Assembly (NCBI GenBank): GCA_907165065.1
Contig: OU015544.1
Span: forward strand, 62,001 to 126,000
DNA from: Caprimulgus europaeus
Taxonomy: Eukaryota; Chordata; Aves; Caprimulgiformes; Caprimulgidae
Direction of reading: 5' to 3'
DNA: 64,000 nucleotides
Shown: piece after piece, positions 1-11,689 of the stretch
How the letters are laid out: every line of letters starts with the position of its first letter
Position numbering within the stretch: the first letter of the stretch is position 1
The notes under the pieces: model-generated
What the model was told of the DNA's origin: nothing
Databases searched by the model: none
What the model saw: only the letters and a program-made list of their open reading frames with translations
Program-made: the position numbers and the translations under genes

Positions 1-410
1 CTCCGGTTTTACTCAGTGGACTTCCTCTGTTGGTTTTTTTTTTTTTTTTAAGCTTACCATTATTTGTCCCCATTTATCACATGAACCAAATCTCCTGGGA
101 CAAACCCTCCTTTCCTCTCCTTCTCCACCTTCTCATGCAAAAATAATATTAGAAAGTAAGTTAGAAACCAAATACGCTGAAAAATAAAAAAGCCAAATAA
201 AAAAAGTTCAACAAATTAAAAAATGCAAAAATAAAAATTAACAAAAAATGCAAGTTAAAAAATGCACAAATAAAAAATGAATAAAAAACAATCAACTAAT
301 AAAAAAGATCAACACATCAAAAATCAACAAATAAAAATAAATAAATAAAAAATCAACATATTTTAAAAGTCAACAAATATATTAAACAAAAAAACCCCAT
401 TACTCAAAAT
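1..410. repeat. A-rich low-complexity DNA
   Basis: A run of about 16 T near position 35 is followed by ordinary AT-rich sequence. From about 170 to 400 the + strand is dominated by A with short recurring words such as aaaaatgc, aaaaataaa and atcaacaaa, giving a quasi-repetitive tract with almost no G. No open reading frame or splice-flanked exon is seen. It passes directly into the purine-rich array that follows. Confidence 0.7.
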
Positions 411-2200
411 CTTAATTCCTGGCTGAGATGATGGAAAAGAGGGAAAGAATTAAAAAAACGGGGAGAGGGAGCCAGACAGAAGAAGAGGCAGAAAGAAAAT
501 GGGGAAAAAAAACAACGGGCAATGGGGCAAAGAGGGAGGGACTGATAAACAGGGACAGGGGACCGGACAGAGTGTGATGGAGAATGGGAAAAAAAAAATT
601 AGCAGCAGGCAACAGGGAAGGGGGAGGAATTAAAGAACACAGACTGGGAGCCAGACAGAGACACATGAAGAAAGAAAAAAACAAGACAAAACAAAAACAA
701 ACAAACAAAAAATCCCCCACAAAAAACCCCAGCGATGGGCTACAAGACAGATCGTGAAGAAATAAAAAATAGCAGCAGGGAGCTGGACAGAGAGAGACGG
801 AGAAAGATGGATAAATAGCGCAGGGCTATGGGACAGAGAATAATGGAATTAAAACACAGAGAACAGGTGCCGGGGTGGAGAGAGAGAGAGAGAGAGACAC
901 TGATGGAGAAAATCCAGACAGGCTATGCGGGGCAGAGGGAGGAATCAGAAATTGGGGACAGGGAGCCAGATATAGAGAGATGGAGATTGCAAGGAATAGC
1001 AGCAGTTGCAGGAAGAAGGGGGAGGGATTAATAAATAAGGTCAGGCAGCTGGACAGAGAGGGACAGCGGAACGCAAAAATAGCGGCGGGGTCCAGGGCAG
1101 AGAGGGAAGAATTAAAAAGTGAGGACAGTGAGACAGACGTAGAGATGGAGAAAAGCAAAAAGTAACGGTTTATGCGGCAGAGAGGGAAGAAGTTAAGTTG
1201 GCGGGGGAGGGAAGATGGATAAAGGGCTGGGGCAGGCGGAAGATGGGCTACAGAGAAGGGAAGGAGGAATTCAAAAGTTGGTATCCAGAGACAAACAGAG
1301 AGATGGAGAAAGAAGATGCTGGAAAATACCAGAGAGAAACAGAAAGAGAAATCCACAATGGGCTCCAACACAGGAAGGGACTGGGAGCCAGACAGAGAAG
1401 AGGTGGAGAAAGGGAAAAGAGCAACAGGCCACACGGCAGAAAGGAAGAATTCAAAAACAGATACAGGGAGCCAAGCAGAGCGACTGAGAAGGGGAAACGT
1501 CCTGACAGGCTTCCAGAGAGAGAGGGAAAGAATTAAAAATTAGAGACAGGGAGTTGGACAGAGAAAGAAACAGAGAAAGAAAAAACTGCAGTGGGCTACC
1601 TAGGAGAGAAGTAAAGCTTAGAAATGGGGTTGGCAAGATGGACAGAGAGGGAAGGAGAAAGGAAAGAAGCAGCAAGCAATGTGGCAGAGGGAGGAATGAA
1701 GACAGGGAGCCAGACAAACTGAGACAGGAGAAGAAAAATAGCAATGGGTTGGAAGGCAGAGAGGGAAGACTTTGAAAAACAGGGACAGGGAACAAGAGAG
1801 AGCGAGACAGAGAAAGGAAAAAAGTATCAACAGGTGACAGGAGAGGAAAAGGGAGAAATTCAAAATGAGGGGCAAGGAGCAGGATGAAGGGAGACAGAAA
1901 AAGAAACAGACTTGCAATGTGCTACAGAGCCGAGAAGGAAGACCTTGAACAACAGAGACAGGGAGCAGGACAGAGAGAACCAGCCACAGCAAAAATACTG
2001 ACAGGCTACAGGACAGAGAAGGAAGAACACAAAAATAGCATCCGGGAGCTGGACAGAGAGAGATAGGAAAGGAAAAAGTAGCCTCGGGCTACAGGGCAGA
2101 GATGGGAAAACTAAAGATGGGGACAGGGAGCTGCTCAGAACAAGATGGACAAAGGGGGCACGGGGGAACAGAAAAAAGCAACAAAAAAAATTTGCAGCAG
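411..2200. repeat. Degenerate purine-rich tandem array, unit about 80-90 bp
   Basis: The phrase gacagggagccagacagag, with mutations, recurs near 463, 643, 957, 1381, 1462, 1545, 1695, 1780, 1870, 1958, 2040 and 2118. Spacing in the best part (1381-2118) is 78-90 bp, with one gap of about 150. Other parts of the unit also recur: 'ggctacagggcagagagggaagaattaaaaa' type words, and 'aaaaatagcagcaggctac' between them. The + strand is almost all purine, so long stop-poor frames appear on both strands; these look compositional, not genic. This reads as an old, diverged minisatellite. I do not recognise the family. Confidence 0.75.
878..898. repeat. (GA)n microsatellite
   Basis: An uninterrupted GA dinucleotide run of about 21 bases embedded in the purine-rich array. 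Confidence 0.9.
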
Positions 2201-2286
2201 TGCGAGAAAGAGCAGGCCAGGGGAGAGGCAGGGAGGGACCAGGACACACAGGACGGGCACCAAGGCCCTGAGGACCCAGGACTCAC

Positions 2287-2396
2287 CGCGGCTCTGGCTC
2301 TTGGTTCTGCCAGGAGAATTTGGCAGTTCAGATGCTTCTTTCTCCTTCTCCCCTCTCTTCTTCTTCTGGAACTCCAGTCGCTTGGCTGTCCTCCAC
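2287..2396 (-). CDS. Candidate internal exon of an unidentified gene, minus strand
   Basis: Read on the minus strand, a 110-base segment is bounded by a plausible acceptor (cctcttag just above 2396) and a consensus donor (GTGAGT, + strand 2281-2286). One frame is open throughout and encodes a lysine-rich peptide that includes TAKRLEFQKKKRGEKEKEA and then SPGRTKSQSRG. It abuts the degenerate array and lies below a CpG promoter, so it could belong to a gene transcribed leftward from that promoter. A second frame is also open, so the coding frame is not certain. I cannot name the gene; it may be chance. Confidence 0.3.
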
Positions 2397-3169
2397 CTAA
2401 GAGGACACACGGGTGTCTTACGGGTCTGACAAGACGAGGCTTCCTAGACACATAGCCTCGCTCACTCATGTGCTATGCAGCCGTACTGTGCTGCTGGTGA
2501 CGCGTACGGACCCCGTGCTGCACGCTGGCAGTCTGGCCTGCTGCCAACTACAGAGAGGCTTACAACATCGTATCTGAAAAAATAAAAATCCCAAATTATA
2601 TTTCAGCATATTAAAAAAATAACATGGAAAGAAAGTCGAGGAATTCAAGACAGAATAAGGGATAGAAGAGTAGCTGAGCTGGAGGAGACTAGATAAACTA
2701 GACTAGAGCAGTCTAGCTGAAAGTGCAATGCACGTCCTTTAAAAGCTTGAGTGATTTGAACACTTAGTATTAAGACTAACTGACAAGATTTTGAACACGT
2801 TCTTAGCATGACGAACACGGCGGCGTCACCACCCTGCAGGCACTGCAGCATCGCATTGCCGTTACCGGGGGACAGCGGGATGGGGCACGGGGGCGTCACC
2901 GCGCATTCGCGGCAATATTTAATTTTGGCCGCCCGGACCATAGAGTGCGGCCGCCGGGGTAGAGACGGGAACTTCCTGTGCCGGAAGGAGAGCGGGATCA
3001 TAGAGAGAGACACAACCCCGCCCCTCCCGGTGTAACCCCGCCTGTCTGAGCGGAGGCCTGCCCTCTGCATATGTCCCCTCCTCTCGTGGTAGCCGAGCCC
3101 CTCTCCGTGGATCTCGCCCAGCCCCTCTCAGAGGATCCTTTTGCGCGACCGGAAGGCCAGTGCCGGAAG

Positions 3170-3188
3170 ACTACGCCTCCCGGCGTGC
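3170..3188 (+). promoter_or_regulatory. ZNF143/SIX5-type (GFY) motif
   Basis: ACTACGCCTCCCGGCGTGC fits the long GFY/ZNF143 consensus (ACTACAnnTCCCAgcATGC) at its ACTAC, TCCC and TGC anchors, differing mainly at CpG positions. It is preceded directly by a CCGGAAG ETS core. Such sites normally lie within about 100 bases of a transcription start. Confidence 0.6.
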
Positions 3189-3220
3189 CGTGCAAAGCAA
3201 CATTGTGTCCGGGCTGTTCA

Positions 3221-3255
3221 ATGTCGGAAGTCTGTGCAGCATGCCCCTGTATTCG
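3221..3255 (+). other. Candidate first exon with splice donor, unidentified gene
   Basis: Downstream of the ZNF143-like site two ATGs occur, at 3221 and 3241, in different frames. The sequence then meets a perfect donor (TTCG then GTAAGT, intron starting at 3256). The 3241 frame would read MPLYS before the intron; the 3221 frame reads MSEVCAACPCIR with a split final codon. No downstream exon was recognised in the next 16 kb, so the segment may equally be an untranslated first exon. Confidence 0.3.
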
Positions 3256-6200
3256 GTAAGTTTTTAATCCTTTGGCGATGCCGTCTGTATTCCTCCATCC
3301 CCATCCCTGCGAGACCCGGAAGGCCGGCGGAGACCTGAGCGCAGCCCCGGAACTTCCAGGACGGGTCGATTCAGCTGCAGTACTGCCCCAGCTCTCCCCC
3401 TTTCTCCCGCCACGTATCCTTCAGCCTCTCCAGCATCACTCCACGCCTGTCGCCAGCGCGGCCCCGAGCCGCCTCGTTTCTCTCTTCTGCAGGATGGTCA
3501 GTAGGGCTTGTCCTGCTCGGTGCCTGCCTGGAGCAGTAAGCGCCCCACGCTCGGGTGGCCCCACACCGCCCTGGTGCGCCACCTTGCACCCCCAACGGCA
3601 CCAGTGTGATTCTTTCCGGCTTCGTCCCCCGTGCGCCCCCAGACCCTTCTCGCACCCCCACTGGTTGTGTCCCGAGGTTTGTGAGGGACAAACAGCAGCC
3701 CCGAATGCGGACCTGCTCGTCCCAGCTCACCTTCTCTGCAGTTGCAGAGCAGGTCTCGGCTGGTGATGCTCGATGGTGTCTCCGTTGTCCCAGACTGCCC
3801 TGGCGTGAGTGAGCAGCACTTGCCCCATAGCCACAGCCCCATCCTGCCTGCTGTGTGGCTCACACCTGCAGTTCATTAAGTATATGGAGGGCCGTCACTG
3901 TGAGCCCCACTGGGGCAGCTGGGCCTACCAGGGCAGCAGGGCTATTCCCCAGTTCCTGAGAGTTGCTTTCTGAAGCTTGAAAGGAGACACCCACACAAGC
4001 TATAAGACATGCTGTGGAACTCAGGGTGGCCAACAGGAAATCACCTGCAGGCATCCACTATTTCTGTAGAAACTCCCTTACTCAGCACCAGCCACTGAGA
4101 CCCCAGTCTGCTGCCTCAGCTTTCTCTGCCAGGAAGCCCCACACAGCTGCTGTGGCTATGGTAACCTTTACTCCGAGGGGACAGAAGTCAGCGAAAGGAG
4201 GCAGTGCTGGTGTGGACCTGGTCTTAGAAGCTGCTGCAGAAGGAAGTACTGTTCATTCCAGTGCCTCATAAGTCTGGTACATCCCACTTGACTTCCCTCT
4301 GTGCTATGTCTTGACTGAGGACAGAGTACCTGGAATCTAGGTTCAGTAGTATTTACCTTGTGTTGTCTCTTGGCCACTGGGAGCATTTTGCAGACTCTTG
4401 CTTGCTGTCCATTTAGCTGACACTGAGCTTTGTGGGAATGGGACAGCCATGATGCGGCTGTCAAACCCAGCTTTTCCAAGACCTGTTTCACTGTAGTTTT
4501 CTCTGTCTTAACTGCCACATTCACACAAGAGACATGCTTTCTCTACTATGTTGCATGGGCAAGGGATCTATCCCACAGAGGCTTTTCTGCATTGCGTATG
4601 CACTTAGCTAGCCTCCTCTCTGGAGAGACAGCAGAGCTTGACTGTTAATAACCTTCATTTGGAGCCATTTGTTGCTTTTCTTAAGAAAATTGTGACATGG
4701 TCAAAGGCTGAGCCTACTCTTAGAAACACAGCATGACTGACAAAGCGATCTGTGGAGCATATGCCATCTCCAGAGAGGATTCAGTGGCAGTTACTTGGGT
4801 CATAGGAAGACAGCTGGTGACAGCTGGTAAATTTATCCTTTTATCATTGTGGCTGTCAATGCTGCTGTTCTTCCCTTAGTTCCATATCCATACATGTCAG
4901 TGCTGCAGCTGTACTGATTAAATGCAGAGAATTAATTCACTCATTTGTTATTTCAGCCTCATAGATTCAGATCCTGTTAATAGGCCTACCTGGCAGAGAC
5001 AAGATAAGAATTGCTTTGTGATATTTTTTTTATCTTTGTTTCCCCTCACCCTTTTGTAATTTGATTTATAAAAGGTAGTTCTATAACTCGGTTTTCATTC
5101 CTGCTGAAGCTGTAGTATCATGCCTAGTGGGAAAGCTGCAAGTGAATAAATGCACATTGCCTTCAGCTCGCAGGATTAGTTTCCCATCTGTCCCTTTGCA
5201 TCACAGCACAAAATTAGAAAGCAGTCCTTCCAGCATGCAACTCTGCCCTGCATTTCTCCTGACCGAGTTACGCAATCCCCAAATTGTGTATTTGGTCATC
5301 TTCTCAACTCTTCTTCCCAACCAACGAAATATATGTGAAAATGAACTGCCTGCAGGCTTTAAAAGTATAACTGCAAGCACTGAATGAAAGCTGAGCTGAC
5401 TTTCCTGGTCTTTTCACGATTTTCTTGACAAACACTTTGGTCTCACTGGCTTTCAGTTCTCTGTGGGAGAAGCCACAGAGAACTGCAAAAAGTTCTCCTG
5501 TAAAAGCCACATGGAAACATTAGGTGGCAAGGGCAGAGTAGCCTTTCCCCCCCTCAGCTGCAGGTTTTGTTACCGTCTTTGGCATCTACAGTGTACTGAG
5601 CTGTGTCAGGGCTGAGAATGGTGGGAGAAACGTTAAGTCTAAGGACTGGAGTCATAGGTGGCAACAGCAGCCTTTGTACGTTGGACCTTTTGCGTTGCCT
5701 CTTTTTTGGGGCCTTGGATAAGTGAAGCCCATCATGCTTTCAGGGAAATAAAAGTCATTTTCCCTTCAGCCTTTGCCTGCCTCTGTGGCATACTCAGGGG
5801 ACAGGCTGTCACTGTATAGGGGCATGTGACCCACTAGGCACCCTGTTTTGATCAAGTTGTGACTGCCACAAATGGAAGATTGTGCTTCTAAAATTACCCC
5901 AGACACTTAAGTGGAGGAAAGTCCCACCTTTTCCCTGAGGAATAATGATTAGCTGTAGGCAAGTCTTCCTGAGCAACTTTTGTGGTTTGCAGAGTTTTGG
6001 TAACAAGATGGGGAGGGGGAATGCTGCTCCTGTTTTTCCTGCAGTCATATGTCCTGGTCCTTTGTAGCCTGAAATTATATGTAGCCCGGTCAGTCTTCGT
6101 GTTAAAGGCTGTAGCATGGCCTATGATTTTCACAGGTCTCTGCTGATAAAGTATTTTGTTTGTGTTAATCCATGTATCTCAGACACTTCTTACAGTTGTT

Positions 6201-6852
6201 CTGATGAAACACAGACCTTTTAGAAGTCAGCTGACCTGTGGCTTTCTCATCAACCTGCCAGCACTGATTCTGATACCATCTTTTATTTCCCATTTGCAGA
6301 TTCTGAAATGTAAAATCCTCTTTCTGTCTTTTTCACTGCCCACTACACTTGCCACCTGTCAGCTTTCACCACACAATCAGAATGCTCTTGAGGACTGGGA
6401 CAGACTTGTCTCCCTCTGTACTGCCTCAAGTATGATGGAGTCCTGTTTCTTTATTGAATTTCCTCACTAACTGAACAAATACCATAGCTTGTGTTATGCA
6501 GGAGGTCAGCGTGCAACAGGCATTCCCAGATGTTTTTGGTCTTGAGTGAATGTACTTTCTTGCAAACGCTTAGCCGCTGTTCCTTTTAAATTTGGTGTGA
6601 GAACAGTATACTATGATACCATTTTGTGGGCCTGCTGTGAATCACTTACTTGCATCCTTCTGACTGCCAGTGGGCTGCAAAGCATGGTTGGGAATGCCAG
6701 TGAGATTATCTAATTGTCACATCTGGTTTTAAAATCTAGTGAGTGAGACCTATAGACATTACTTTAACTTTCATAGTTGTGCCTGATACATTTAAGCAGC
6801 ACAGAGGTTTCTTTTAAGAGCCTTCAGAACATCTTTTGTCTGGTAACAATTT
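3256..6852. other. No gene recognised
   Basis: CpG-rich DNA fades out by about 3800, after which the composition is ordinary. Short open frames exist but none shows a protein family signature or a convincing acceptor/donor pair. I see no repeat family here. Confidence 0.5.
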
Positions 6853-6920
6853 CACAGAATCACACAGAATGCTAGGGATTGGAAGGGACCTCAAAGATCA
6901 TCTAGTCCAATCCCCCTGCC
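6853..6920 (-). mobile_element. CR1 LINE 3'-end fragment
   Basis: The + strand reads cacagaatcacacagaatg, then the diagnostic ggattggaagggacctcaa and atcatctagtccaatcccc. This is the reverse complement of a CR1 3' UTR with its terminal octamer repeats, so the element lies in minus orientation. Only the last 70 bases or so survive. Confidence 0.85.
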
Positions 6921-9900
6921 GGAGCAAGAACATTTACAGAGATATATTTTCCCCCAAAGCTCTGAAAAGTTCAGTAAGGGAGGAATATCCCTGCTGCTCC
7001 CTGAGATACAGCTCCCTGAGACAGAATGCAGCAGATATTTAACAAGCTTTAACAGCCTCCAGACAATAGGTAATTCAGGACCAGGTCTGAGGGGTACTGT
7101 GAACAATGGAAGGCAATACTGGGAATTTTTGGATGTCAGAAGAGAGTCATTCCCAAATCGTAGGGAAGCCAAAACAGAAGTACTGACATTGTCCAAAGAG
7201 TGCCAGTGTGAGCTCCTCACTTCTGTGTTTTGTCAAAATGATGGTGCCTCTGTTGACACGAACCTCTCAAACGCCCTGCAGATTGAACAGGGGCTGTTGC
7301 CAAAGAGGAGCATGATACCAGATTAGTCGCTGCTTGCTCCAGAGTTTGGCTTGCATTTTTCATGTTGACTTGTCTTGGTTTGGCTTGCGTTTTCATCGTT
7401 ACTCAGATTACATTCCCAATTGGGTCTGTAGATACAATTGGAAAGGAATTATTTGCATTCTTCACCCTGGTGTAATGGTGACCAGATGTATGCATTTTCC
7501 CTCTAATACAGGGTGGTACCCCATGTCCTGTTGAAAATTTCTACCAGTTTTTTTTTTTTTTTCTGAATTTTATTTGGGTCACGAGACTTTTCAAAGTCTC
7601 TCAAAGCAGTTACATCAGAATTCATCTGTAGCCCTCGCTTATTTGTAGTTTCCCTGTTAACATTTCTTCTTATGTACTTATAGCATGCTAATCCAAATAT
7701 TCTCCTCACCCACTGTTCACCTGTCTTTTCTCATGACAGAATGTTGGGGCTCTGTTTTAACTTATGGTCAGATATTAGAAAAAGAAAAAAAAATCAAACC
7801 AAAAAATCCCACCAAACCAAAAGACACATAACTGCCATTGCTGCCAGCAGAAGTTGACTGAGAAAACATCCTAATAAATTCAATACTTGGTATGTGCAAT
7901 CTTGAAAATCAAGACCAAGGCCTCCATTTTTATTTTAGAGATACAACTGTAAATCTCAAGTAACTCTGCAGGAATTGATAGAATAAATGCACATGTGCCC
8001 TAGTATTATAACTGAGACTGGAATTTGTCCTGTTATCTTTTAAATTGCCAGCATAGTAGATGCATATTTACCTTGATTGGGAGCTTCAAATCATTCCTTC
8101 CATTATGTTTAATGCAAATATGCAAGGTCTGGGTTCTGTCTTCCGTAGAAGTGTTTCCCAACCTTTCAGAAATCATATTGCAAACATTACATGGCTGCCC
8201 TTGCTAAATGTCTGACTCCATTGCCAATTGCTGGTACAGTCAGTGATTTAATGAACATTAACCGTATCACCTATGTCACAGGCTGAAACACCACAGCAGC
8301 CAAGGGCTTTCTTTGGGACAATATCAAATTTGTATAGGTTTGCCATAAACTGAGAGCAGGTTTTAACACTCACAATCTCCCTCCAAAAGGAGACATAATT
8401 AAATTGGTTTGCTGTAGAACAAGAAAGACAGATTGTAGCAAGCTGGGAAGGATAACAAGCCAGAAAAGCAGAGCATTCAGGAAAAAGAGAACCACAGTCA
8501 GGAAAAGAGACAAGCTGACATACTGATCAGGCCACTATCCAAACAGTGGGAATTTTATGTGATACACAGGAATGTGTTGGAGGGTTTGTGAATGATGCTT
8601 GAGGAGCTCATCAACCAGCAGGATCAGACAAGAAAGCCACTATCAAGCCCTGGCCTGATAAATGGTCAGAGACCTGAAAAATCCTATGATGGAAGTCAGA
8701 GTAGTTTATGAAGTGTTTGGGGAATGCAGAGTGAGATAGTGAGGTATCTAGCAGTAGATTACACTCAAGGCATGACCAAGAACGGCATGCTACTAGTCTC
8801 CTGACATTCCTGAAACTCTCCAGATGCTTGGCAAAGGTATTTCAGAATGAAGACAAAAGTGGACTACCATTAGCTGTTTTGGGAACAAAGCACTGGCCAT
8901 TTTGGCTGGAGTTTTGCATGTATTTGTCAACTCCACAGGAGTTGCTCCCAGCCATGGAAGCATACACCAGCGTCCCAGGTTGACCAGATGCTAACTACAG
9001 AGCTGTCACCTTCCCATAGTGTTGGGCATCCCTGCTCCTTTCAAATGCAAAATCCAAAGGTCAATTACTACAATAGCAAGTTTTCTTCCTCTCTTCCAGG
9101 GATTGGCTTGTGAAATCCTCTGCCTGGTTCACTCTCACAGCTTACCAGAGCCCCGCAAGACTCGCAGTTACTTCTCCCTTTTGCCCATTTCTGCCCCAGT
9201 CTCAGAATTTCCAGTGGTGTCAGCTCTGGCCCCCAGACTAGGTAAGCTGAGTGCTGCGGAAAATAATGACTAATAATAAGCCATATTGTAAGATGCAGTG
9301 CATGATGAAGCAGGTGCTAAGGAGGAGATGCAATTAAGGCATTGGTTTTGGTGAAGTGACCGTAGATTTTTTCCACTTCTTCTGTAACAGAGCACTTTGA
9401 GACAGGTGCTGACAAAAAATGTCCCAGCACTGAGGCCTTCCACTTGGCTGGCCGTCATGTAAGTTAGAGCAAGGCCAGAGTATCAGGTTGCCTTCTGCCA
9501 TGAAAAGCTAGAACTCTGATCTGGAAAGAATTGGAACTGCCCAGGGAACGTTGTCAGACACACGATCGGACTGAAGAGAGAGGATACTGGACCTCAATGT
9601 TATCTGAGATCATTATTGAGAAAACAAGGTTTGCAGCCATGGTAGCAACTGTGGTTTCTTAAATGTTACCCTTTACCTGAAGTGTAGCAGACACTGTTAG
9701 TCCTTCTTGTGAGTGAACAGGGCTGAAGGAGCTGAAAGACCTTGCACAAATTGGGGAATGGCTGCTTCCTTTGTTGCCTGTAGTTGTCTTTGATTGCAAA
9801 TATATCTGTAGGCACATGCCTTGTATGTGCACTCTGTTACTTTCAGCAATCATTTCTGTGTTGTGATAATTCCCAGTGCCAAGCAAGGATGACACAGAAA

Positions 9901-11689
9901 AGTTGCCTATCAGTTATGTTAAACAGCTGAGGACTCTTGGCTGTTAGCCCACACAAAGTGATTGCTATCTTTAGCTGTTTTCAAATAAGCTTTGCAGATT
10001 AGAACTAATGACCAAGATAAGTCAGTAAGAATGTAACTGATTTTTAATATTTAGAATGTTTATGTTCCTTTAGTTGCTAAAATCTTGTAATTTCACATGC
10101 CATCCGGCTGTGAAAACTCATCTGAGCAGCCATTGTTCACATCCCATTTTAGAATTGGCTTCTGTTATTTAAACTATCCAAAGTCTTTCTACACCTAAGG
10201 TACTTCTTTAAATACTTGTTGCATAAATTCCGGTGGATTACTTAGCTTTTAGATTAGTCCCTTTTAGTAGGTTGTGTTTTCACAAGGTCTAAAATGAGTA
10301 TGACTTAAGATGAGTCTAGAAAGAACTTATTTTCGGTGAAGATTCCCCAGATCGTGCTTCAGCTCACAAATGCACACAGGCACACCTACACATGTTATAC
10401 CAGCCACACAAACACACATGCATGCTCCTGTCAGAGTCTGTAAGATGTAGTGAATATTGGCCAAATTTGCCATATAATTCTGTTTATTCCATCACACTCA
10501 TGTGATGTAATTTATGTTTCTTTTCCTTCTTTCCAAGCTCCCCCACCTTCTTGCTCCCCCATATCCTCTGCTTGGGAACTTGATGTTAAAACACTACTGG
10601 AAGAAGTTGCATGAAAGGCAGTCCTCCTGTTGTCCCAAATGACAAGACCATGGTGGGAAAAGTGATGACTAGTGAGGCAAGAGAAAGACTTTTATAAGTT
10701 AATAGAGAAAAAGGTGCACGGAGGATTGAGAAGAGCTATAGATGAAAGAAAGGGAGAGAAAAGGCAAACTATTGAAACAAGCAAGGAAAAATGGTTTTTC
10801 ACTTTCTCAGTGTCTCTTGGGGGGAGGAAGGATAGTGACACTTAACAAAGAATGGAAAGGTCAGCTGAAACTTACCAAGTTGCTAGATCATTGTGAGAAG
10901 AAAGGGAGCCTATCCCCTTCCTCAGCTGAGCAGAACACCTCCAGGATCAGTGGGCTGTGCTCCCCTACTCTTCTAACACTGGTTTCATCCAGGTACAGCC
11001 CCACCAGCTTTGGAGGGATACTTCCTCTGTCTGGTGGCAGTTAACAGACAGGCATCTGTTTTCAGGTACTGACTAGTGAGAGATGATAGGCATGATCCCA
11101 GGCTTCCCTGCAGAGTAGTGACTTCTAAAGGGTGGAATGTGGAAAGTCCTCTGATATATCAGCTTGTTTTCTGCAGTCCTTAATTCAGTCCAAATGTAAA
11201 AGTCATCAGCAGTGCTGTCCAGGAAGATCCATTCGCAGAACCCAATAACATACCCAAGCTACTGTGGAGTAGGAACTTCTTTCTTTATATGATCCTGGCT
11301 TTTTAAAGAAGCCTTACAGCAGACTAAAGTCACATCCACTTCACGTCACCCTAGTTTTGGCAGAGAAGTGTAAGAAGCCTTTAAGCCTTAGGAGTCTCAG
11401 AGATTCAATAGCTTGCCCAATGATTGCTGGAAAGTCAGTGGCAGAGAGGAGACAGGAGCCCAGCTGCTAGTCCCTGCTCTGACTGGTCTGCTAACATGAA
11501 TGAAAAGAGACTCAAGGAACTGAAACAGTTCATAAAATAAAACAAACTTAGAAATTATGTCCGAAGGGGAACAAATCTGAAGCAAGGAAATCCAACAGTG
11601 AAGCACTTACCATATGTAGCTGTAGTGCACAACTGATTTTAAGAGTTCTGGAATTACGACTGCAGCATGCTGGAAAATCACATCAAGGG
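6921..11689. other. No gene recognised
   Basis: Mostly unique sequence. A T run of about 15 lies near 7548-7562. Open frames of 60-100 codons, for example at 7099-7326 and 9019-9273, show no recognised domain and no neighbouring exons in phase. Confidence 0.5.

Larger units (their letters stand above)
2815..3255. promoter_or_regulatory. CpG-rich promoter, probably bidirectional
   Basis: GC and CpG content rise sharply between AT-rich flanks. ETS-type cores (CCGGAAG or its complement) occur near 2970, 2981, 3149 and 3162, and a ZNF143/SIX5-like site lies at 3170-3188. No clear TATA box is placed for either direction. This combination is typical of housekeeping promoters. A GTAAGT donor follows at 3256 on the + strand and a candidate minus-strand exon lies at 2287-2396, consistent with divergent transcription. 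Neither gene is identified. Confidence 0.65.

Noticed and set aside
826..1434. Long minus-strand open frame of 202 codons, rich in Ser, Leu, Phe and Pro
   Set aside because: It lies in the purine-rich array. Stops are rare there because of base composition, both strands and several frames are open, and no domain is recognised.
3241..3255. Assignment of USP14 on the basis of MPLYS plus donor
   Set aside because: Five residues are too few, no ubiquitin-like exon was found downstream, and the location does not fit.
3272..3863. Several overlapping open frames on both strands below the CpG promoter
   Set aside because: They are Pro/Arg/Ala-rich frames in GC-rich DNA with no family signature and no exon partner.
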